Assembly: GCA_027924585.1 (NCBI GenBank)
Contig: BSBM01001719.1
Location: 32,594,001 to 32,658,000, forward strand
Source of the DNA: Larix kaempferi
Taxonomy: Eukaryota > Streptophyta > Pinopsida > Pinales > Pinaceae
Length of the DNA stretch: 64,000 bases
Direction: 5' to 3'
The notes beneath the pieces were generated by a model. The model saw only the letters and a program-made list of their open reading frames with translations. It had not been told where the DNA came from and did no database searches. How positions within the stretch are numbered: the first letter of the stretch is position 1; every line of letters starts with the position of its first letter. Below are positions 58,625 through 64,000 of this stretch, one piece after another. The position numbers and the translations under genes are program-made.

Positions 58625-59883
58625 TCATGAAGAATGATGGACATCGTACAAGTGGTGGATGTTCAAACAAGAAGATTTACAAATCAAACAAAATATAGAA
58701 GGCTCATGGCTAGAAGATTCTCTTAGAAAGGGGAAGAGAATCACGACAAGATGTTTGCTCCAAGTATGGTGTAATTAAAGAAGAAGTATGAATCAGGTTC
58801 TGTATAGGTACCTAGGATCGATAATAATTTGATAAGCTTAATGTCACCATGGGTGATGTGAATCTCAACCCTTTGCTACAAGGTTGAATATGATACACAT
58901 ATTACATGGATGCAAGAAGGAACTCACCACAGAGTTCGAATGATATTGAGGCTCATATCAGTAGACCCATCTAACGAGAGATGGCACGGATAGATATGCA
59001 GAAGATCATTCAATGCAGAAATGAAAAATGAAAGATCTCAATTTGATGCTTTACTTCCTAGGTCTGGAAGTATGGCAAGGCTCAGAAGGAATATTTCTCA
59101 ACCAAGGAAAGTATGATGAGAAATATGACTTGAGGTGTTGGAATGGCCACTCTTATGGATTCCAACTTGAAGCTATTAGGGGATAACTCATCAGAGTTAG
59201 TGGATATAACTCTGTACAGTCAAATTATTGGGTCTTTGATATATCTAACATATACTAGGTTAGATATATGCTTTGTTATGAACACCTTGAGTTAGTATCT
59301 AGTGGAAACTAGATGTGTTTACCTGATAGTTGCAAAGTATGTGATGAGGCACATAAAGGACTCGATAGAATTTGATCTATGCTATCTTGAAGATCATGAC
59401 TTCAGATGGCTATTCAGATTCTGTTTGGGCAGGAAGTGTATCAGACAAGAAGAACACATCGAGAGGATGTTATTGTCTGGGATTAGCCATGATCTCGTGG
59501 TTTAGCTGGAAGCAGTCTAGTGTGGCTCTCAGCACAAGCGGAATATATGGCTGCTTGCTCTGCTAGTTGTGAAGAAGTTTGGCTTTAGGATTGTTTGACT
59601 TAGAGATAGAACCAACTGAGATCCTATGTGATAATTAGAGTTGTATCAAGATGACATAGAATCTAGTGTTCCATGATAAGTCAAAGAACATAGGGAACTA
59701 ACAAGATATGACACAGAAAGGAACTCTAAAAGTTTGAATTTGTAACAGGTTACCATTGTACTAACCAAGCCTCTACGTCTAGTGAAGAAGTTACCAACCA
59801 AACCTCTGTCTCGAGTGAAGTTTGAATACTTCCGAGACAAGCTTGGTGTAGTTCAAAAGGACCCTCCTCGAAAGGGGGAGTAG
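58625..59883 (+). pseudogene. RT-RNase H remnant (J)
   Basis: Begins with FAPS-like scrambled text as in F. Recognisable RT/RNase H pieces start near 59040: MLYFLGLEVW-like wording, NLKLLGDNSSELVDITLYSQ, VAKYVMRHIKDSIEFDL, GYSDSVWAGSVSDKKNTS (the second Asp of the DSDWAG block is Val) and WKQSSVALST. It ends VKFEYFRDKLGVVQKDPP with KGE and a stop at 59881. No YVDD is found. The ending is nearly identical to I's. Confidence 0.85.
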
Positions 59884-60054
59884 TATAGTCACTACTGATG
59901 AGATTGTCTCATCAAACAACAAGGTCGTTGATGAGGTAACCTGTTCTCTACACCCAGTTACTTAGAAATATTTAGATTTAGGACTTTTATACTTAGAATA
60001 CTTAGCTTTACTTATACATTCTTTTGATGATAGATGTATTGGTGAGAATACATG

Positions 60055-60440
60055 CTAGATGTATACATGTTTTGGTGTGATGTATACATGTTTTGATGTA
60101 TTAGTAAGAATACATGCTAGTTGTGATGTATACATGTTTTGATGTATTAGTAAGAATACATGCTAGTTGTAATGTATACATGTTTTGATGTTGATGATAC
60201 ATGTTGTGGTTATACATGTTTTGATGTTGATGATACATGTTATACATGTTTTGATGATGATGATACATGTTGTGGTTATACATGTCTTGATGTTGATGAT
60301 ACATGTCATATATGTTTTGATGTTGATGATACATGTTGTGGTTATACATGTTTTGATGATGATGATACATGTTGTGGTTTTACATGTTTTGATATTGATG
60401 ATGCATGCTGAGGTGATACATGCTATGATGATGAGGATAC
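60055..60440 (+). repeat. ATACATGT-rich array of J
   Basis: ATACATGTTTTGATG and GATGATACATGTTGTGG recur at irregular 20-45-bp spacing. I has a related, looser ACATGTATCCTCATC region at 51660-51915. Confidence 0.8.
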
Positions 60441-60459
60441 ATGTTCTTGATGAACATGT

Positions 60460-60963
60460 GAGGGGATTGGATCATCCCTGGACTTTCAAGTCCTAAAGAG
60501 AGCCGTAGACGTAAGGTCTCCGAGAATGAAGTCCTTAGTGGACAGTTGAGGGGATTGGATCATCCCTGGACTTTCAGTCCTAAAGAGAGCCATAGACGTG
60601 AGGTCTCCGAGAATGAAGTCCTTAGTGGACAGTTGAGGGGATTGGATCATCCCTGGACTTTCAGTCCTAAAGAGAGCCGTAGACGTGAGGTCTCCGAGAA
60701 TGAAGTCCTTAGTGGACATTTGAGGGGATTGGATCATCCCTGGATTTTCAGTCCTAAAGAGAGCCGTAGACGTGAGGTCTCCGAGAATGAAGTCCTTAGT
60801 GGACAGTTGAGGGGATTGGGATCATCCCTGGACTTTCAGTCCTAAAGAGAGCCGTAGACGTAAGGTCTCCGAGAATGAAGTCCTTAGTGGACAGTTGAGG
60901 GGATTGGGATCATCCCTGGACTTTTAGTCCTAAAGAGAGCCGTAGACGTATGTCTCCGATAAT
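60460..60963 (+). repeat. 87-bp minisatellite of J, about 6 units
   Basis: Units start GAGGGGATTGG at 60460, 60548, 60635, 60722, 60809 and 60897, with internal AGCCGTAGACGT and GAATGAAGTCCTTAGTGGAC. Confidence 0.93.
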
Positions 60964-61640
60964 GAAGGGATTGGGATCATTCCTGGACTTCGGTCTGAAA
61001 GAAGAGCCGTAGACGTATGTCTTTGATAATGAAGGGATTGGGATCATTCCTGGACTTCGGTCCGAAAGAAGAGCCGTAGACGTATGTCTCCGATAATGAA
61101 GGGATTGGGATCATTCGTGGACTTCGGTCCGAAAGAAGAGTCGTAGACGTATGTCTCCGATAATGAAGGGATTGGGATCATTCCTGGACTTCAGTCCGAA
61201 AGAAGAGCCGTAGACGTATGTCTCCGATAATGAAGGGATTGGGATCATTCCTGGACTTCGGTCCGAAAGAAGAGCCGTAGACGTATGTCTCCGATAATGA
61301 AGGGATTGGGATCATTCCTGGACTTCGGTCCGAAAGAAGAGCCGTAGACGTATGTCTCCGATAATGAAGGGATTGGGATCATTCCTGGACTTCGGTCCGA
61401 AAGAAGAGCCGTAGACGTATGTCTCCGATAATGAAGGGATTGGGATCATTCCTGGACTTCGGTCCGAAAGAAGAGCCGTAGACGTATGTCTCCGATAATG
61501 AAGGGATTGGGATCATTCCTGGACTTCAGTCCGAAAGAAGAGCCGTAGACGTATGTCTCCGATAATGAAGGGATTGGATCATTCCTGGACTTAAGTCCGA
61601 AAGAAGAGCCGTAGACGTATGTCTTCGATAAAGATAGGAT
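60964..61640 (+). repeat. 67-bp minisatellite of J, about 10 units
   Basis: Units start GAAGGGATTGGGATCATTCC, with GAAGAGCCGTAGACGTATG and CTCCGATAAT. It is clearly a shortened derivative of the 87-bp unit lacking the GTCCTTAGTGGACAGTT segment. Confidence 0.93.
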
Positions 61641-61689
61641 TGGATCGTCCCTGGACTTCGGTTCAAAAGGTACATGACTGGTTTACATC

Positions 61690-62125
61690 ATTCCTTGATG
61701 ATGCTCATGATCGTGTGATGACGATGCTGATGATCGTGTGATGACGATGCCGATGATCGTGTCATGACGATGCTGATAATCGTATGATGATGATGTTGAT
61801 GATCATACGATGACGATGCTGCTGATCGTGTGATGACGATGTTGCTGATCGTGTGATGACGATGCTGCTGATCGTGCGATGACGATGCTGCTAATCATGT
61901 GATGACGATACTGCTGATCGTGTGATGACGATGCTGCTGATCGTGTGATGACGATGCTGTTGATCGTATGATGACGATGCTGCTGATCGTGTGATGACGA
62001 TGCTACTGATCGTGTGATGACGATGCTGCTGATCGTGTGATGACGATGCTACTGATCGTGTGATGACGATGCTGCTGATCGTGTGATGACGATGCTGCTG
62101 ATCGTATGAAGACGATGCTAAAGAT
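61690..62125 (+). repeat. 23-bp minisatellite of J, about 19 units
   Basis: Unit GATCGTGTGATGACGATGCT plus GCT, spacing 23, in the same relative position as the 23-bp array of I. Confidence 0.93.
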
Positions 62126-62275
62126 CGTGATGTTGATGATTGATGTTGACAGTGATGTTCCAGTAACTGCTTGAGTTACTGATGATGTTGAGAAAGCTTC
62201 CAGTGATTTATAGATGTATCATGTATGATGTTGATGACTCCTTGCTCGGGCAGATGCTGTTATAATATCCTTCTC

Positions 62276-62287
62276 GTTAAGGGGGAG
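62276..62287 (+). other. Polypurine tract of J
   Basis: GTTAAGGGGGAG directly before the 3' LTR. A similar CGAAAGGGGGAG lies at 59869-59880 beside the RNase H stop. Confidence 0.92.
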
Positions 62288-62893
62288 TGTTGAGATATTG
62301 TAACTTCAAAGAATATTATATTTGTACTTTATTATTCCGGAGATGATTCATTCCTCCGTGAAGATCTTATTGTATATCCGGAGATGTTTATTCCTCCGTC
62401 GGAATGTGGTAACTCGGGTTATTAGACTTACCTAGTGGGGGTCGTCCCTAAATGTGTTATGTGGGTCAAAGGGTTATTAGACCACCCTAGAGGGGTCGGC
62501 CCAGTCAGTTATAATGGGGTATTTAACCTAATGGTTAAATACGAGCCTACATGTACTTGTGTAAAATACATGTCAGTGTAGTGTATAAATAGAGGAGGTA
62601 TGTTCCTCATTATATACACACTCACTCACTTGAGAAAGGCGCATTTGTGGAGGAGAGGTCTGCTATGGAGGAGAAGGAGCTTATGCTCAGGGTTTGCATC
62701 TTTGTATATTGCTGGTCATCTATATTGAGGAAGATTTGCTGGGTTTTCTACCCCATGAGGGTTTCCCAGGATAAATCTCTGTCTCTTGTGTTTATGCTAT
62801 GCTTGTTGTTTCTTCAGTGATCCTGTATATGCTATTATTGTGAAATGGAATGTAATGCTGCTATTTTCTGTCTTAGCATATTGAATTTTAACA
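62288..62893 (+). repeat. 3' LTR of J
   Basis: 606 bp, identical to the 5' LTR except for about six substitutions. TATA box at 62584-62591. Followed by the second GGATC (62894-62898). Confidence 0.95.
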
Positions 62894-62898
62894 GGATC

Positions 62899-63618
62899 CT
62901 CTACTCCTTTTAAATTTATAGAAGTGTTGAGATCCTTTGTGGTCAACTTTCTTGAAGTGACCCATTCTTCTTCTCTTGGTGTGAGTAGCCAAGGCTTGGT
63001 CATCCTCCTTGAAAAGTGATTCTCTGTGGCTACCCTAGCCTCTTCTTGAACACAATCCTCCCATACTACATCAAACTTCATACTTTCTTTTCTGGCACAC
63101 ATAGTTTGTATAAATGACTCCCAAGGTCTAGTGAGGCCATTTAGAGCAGTCATCACAAGTTCATCTTCATCAAGAGTATCACCAATGGCATCTAGTTGCT
63201 CCTTGATTTGGGAGACCCTTGAGAAGTAGTCTTGAATGGATTCTCCTTTGTTCATCTTGGTACTCTTCAACTAAGTTCTTAGGTTCATTTTCCTATTGAT
63301 GTTCTTTCCCTCATACATTCTTCCTAGGGCATCATACATTTCCTTTGGAGTTTTCTTGGAAGCCACTTGGGGAATCAAGTGGTCTTTAGTAGAATCAGCT
63401 ATGATTCTCTTTTCCCTAATCAAATCCTTTCTTTGCTTCTCTTTGGCTTCATCTCCTTCAGGTTCTATAACTTCATCCTTGATGTACTGAGCAAGATCAT
63501 TCTCTTCAAGAATGAGACCAATTCTGTATTTCCATGCCCGGAAATTCTCTATGCCTTCTAACTTGTCTTCAAGATTAGTGCTTGGAGCCATCTTCTCTTG
63601 GGGGAGTCCAAGAGACAA
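62899..63618 (-). pseudogene. Copia Gag (I), one amber codon
   Basis: Starts MSLGLPQEKMAPSTNLEDKL at 63618, though the later MAPST may be the native start. Gag (UBN2-like) blocks: ENFRAWKYRIGLILEENDLA, VASKKTPKEMYDALGRMYEG and, after a TAG at 63271-63273, KSTKMNKGESIQDYFSRVS, LDAIGDTLDEDELVMTALNG and a basic tail. It is cut by J at GGATC (62894-62898); the zinc knuckle follows at 55337 downwards. The amber codon sits where related Gags have Gln. Confidence 0.9.
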
Positions 63619-64000
63619 GATATAGAATAGTACTTACCTGGAAACTTTAACCATTTTAATTTTTGGGATCCTGGGACAGAATTTCTGGTTTATCGCACTT
63701 TTGGTAAAACTAGGGTTTGACTTTCCCGGAGTTCTACCCAACCAAAAAGTTCGATCTAGGGCTCAAAATATTGGTTTTGAGAAGGGCTATCCATCCATGT
63801 AATCAGGATTTAACAATACCAACTTTTTGCAGAAACCAATTTCTGGTTTATTGCACTTTTGGTAAAACTAGGGTTTGACTTTCCTGGAGTTCTACCCAAC
63901 CAAAAAGTTCGATCTAGGGCTCAAAAGATTGGTTTTGAGAAGGGTTGTCCATCCATGTAATCAGAATTCAACAATACCAACTTTTTGCAGAAACCCTAAT
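63619..64000 (-). other. Leader of I with 158-bp direct repeat
   Basis: Two copies of a 158-bp unit (63680-63837 and 63838-63995), about 95% identical by eye, with landmarks AATTTCTGGTTTAT, AAACTAGGGTTTGACTTTCC and CCCAACCAAAAAGTTCGATC. The layout matches the ~160-bp leader repeats of Z and J. I's PBS and 5' LTR should lie to the right of the window. Confidence 0.85.

Larger units (their letters stand above)
55338..62893 (+). mobile_element. Copia-type element J, young, non-autonomous
   Basis: Two 606-bp LTRs (55338-55943 and 62288-62893) with about six differences, flanked by GGATC on both sides. A perfect PBS and polypurine tract are present. The interior has a 2.7-kb leader, an RT-RNase H remnant and 2.4 kb of tandem arrays; gag, protease and integrase are absent. 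It lies in I in the opposite orientation, between the gag body and its zinc knuckle. Confidence 0.95.
49814..64000 (-). mobile_element. Copia element I, near-complete gag-pol, 5' end off-window
   Basis: Minus-strand order: leader (63619-64000), gag (62899-63618), [J], zinc knuckle and protease, integrase, RT and RNase H to 51934, repeat-rich 3' region, polypurine tract and 3' LTR. Only three nonsense codons were seen in gag-pol (63271, 54748, 53410), so it decayed little before J landed. Its LTR is related to J's. Confidence 0.92.

Noticed and set aside
60101-60411. Tyr/His/Met- and Cys/Asp-rich frames across the ATACATGT array
   Set aside because: Products of reading simple repeats on both strands, not genes.
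60460-61640. Regular direct repeats resembling a CRISPR array
   Set aside because: Units are contiguous tandem copies without unique spacers, inside a plant retrotransposon 3' region.
1-64000. Host protein-coding gene between elements
   Set aside because: Every stretch over 300 bp could be assigned to a retrotransposon part except 9668-9897 (too short) and 8471-9404 (flanked by a TSD); no exon-intron pattern or cellular domain was recognised.

Overview
The window is nuclear DNA of a land plant and consists almost entirely of nested LTR retrotransposons. No host gene, rRNA, tRNA or CRISPR array was found. The plant call rests on primer-binding sites complementary to initiator tRNA-Met (TGGTATCAGAGC and variants), Ty3/gypsy chromoviruses with C-terminal chromodomains, Ty1/copia elements with plant-type gag-pol, and 5-bp target-site duplications (TSDs). 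Dense nesting with mostly old copies suggests a large, repeat-rich genome. A conifer would fit, but the sequence does not prove it.

I use letters for elements. Left block: copia-type Z (minus, 1-4336, left part off-window) sits in the gag of gypsy element A (plus, 4337-~9897, no chromodomain seen). A's integrase is itself split by a 934-bp insertion (8471-9404, TSD TTGCT). Next come the 3' half of chromovirus B (9898-11964), an LTR (11965-13745) and chromovirus C, joined head to tail through that shared LTR. B carries a tandem, in-frame duplication of its chromodomain.

Central block: C is split inside its reverse transcriptase (RT) after 16203 and resumes at 44090. The 27.9-kb insertion between is chromovirus E (16204-44084, TSD CCAAT). 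E itself holds three insertions: chromovirus D (minus, 17358-25684, TSD TTTCC) in its 5' LTR; copia-type F (minus, 27092-33237, TSD GGACA/GCACA) in its gag; and G (minus, 36063-41227, TSD AATGA) in its integrase. G is a gag-only non-autonomous element present as an LTR-int-LTR-int-LTR array. Removing D, F and G with one TSD copy each leaves E at about 8.2 kb, matching D (8.3 kb).

Right block: C's 3' LTR is cut after about 90 bp by chromovirus H (from 46495, candidate TSD GAATA). H lost most of its RT and is cut in RNase H by copia element I (minus, 49814 to beyond the window). I is the best preserved gag-pol here, with only three nonsense codons seen. Its gag holds J (plus, 55338-62893, TSD GGATC), whose two 606-bp LTRs differ at about 6 sites; J is probably the youngest insertion.

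Functionally, I looks like a formerly autonomous copia element. Z, F and J form a related non-autonomous lineage: LTR, a ~2.5-2.8-kb non-coding leader, an RT-RNase H remnant, and (in F and J) a minisatellite-rich 3' region, without gag, protease or integrase. I and J share LTR relatedness, a 23-bp minisatellite at the same place and, with Z, a ~160-bp leader repeat. This suggests that I-type elements may have mobilised the defective ones.
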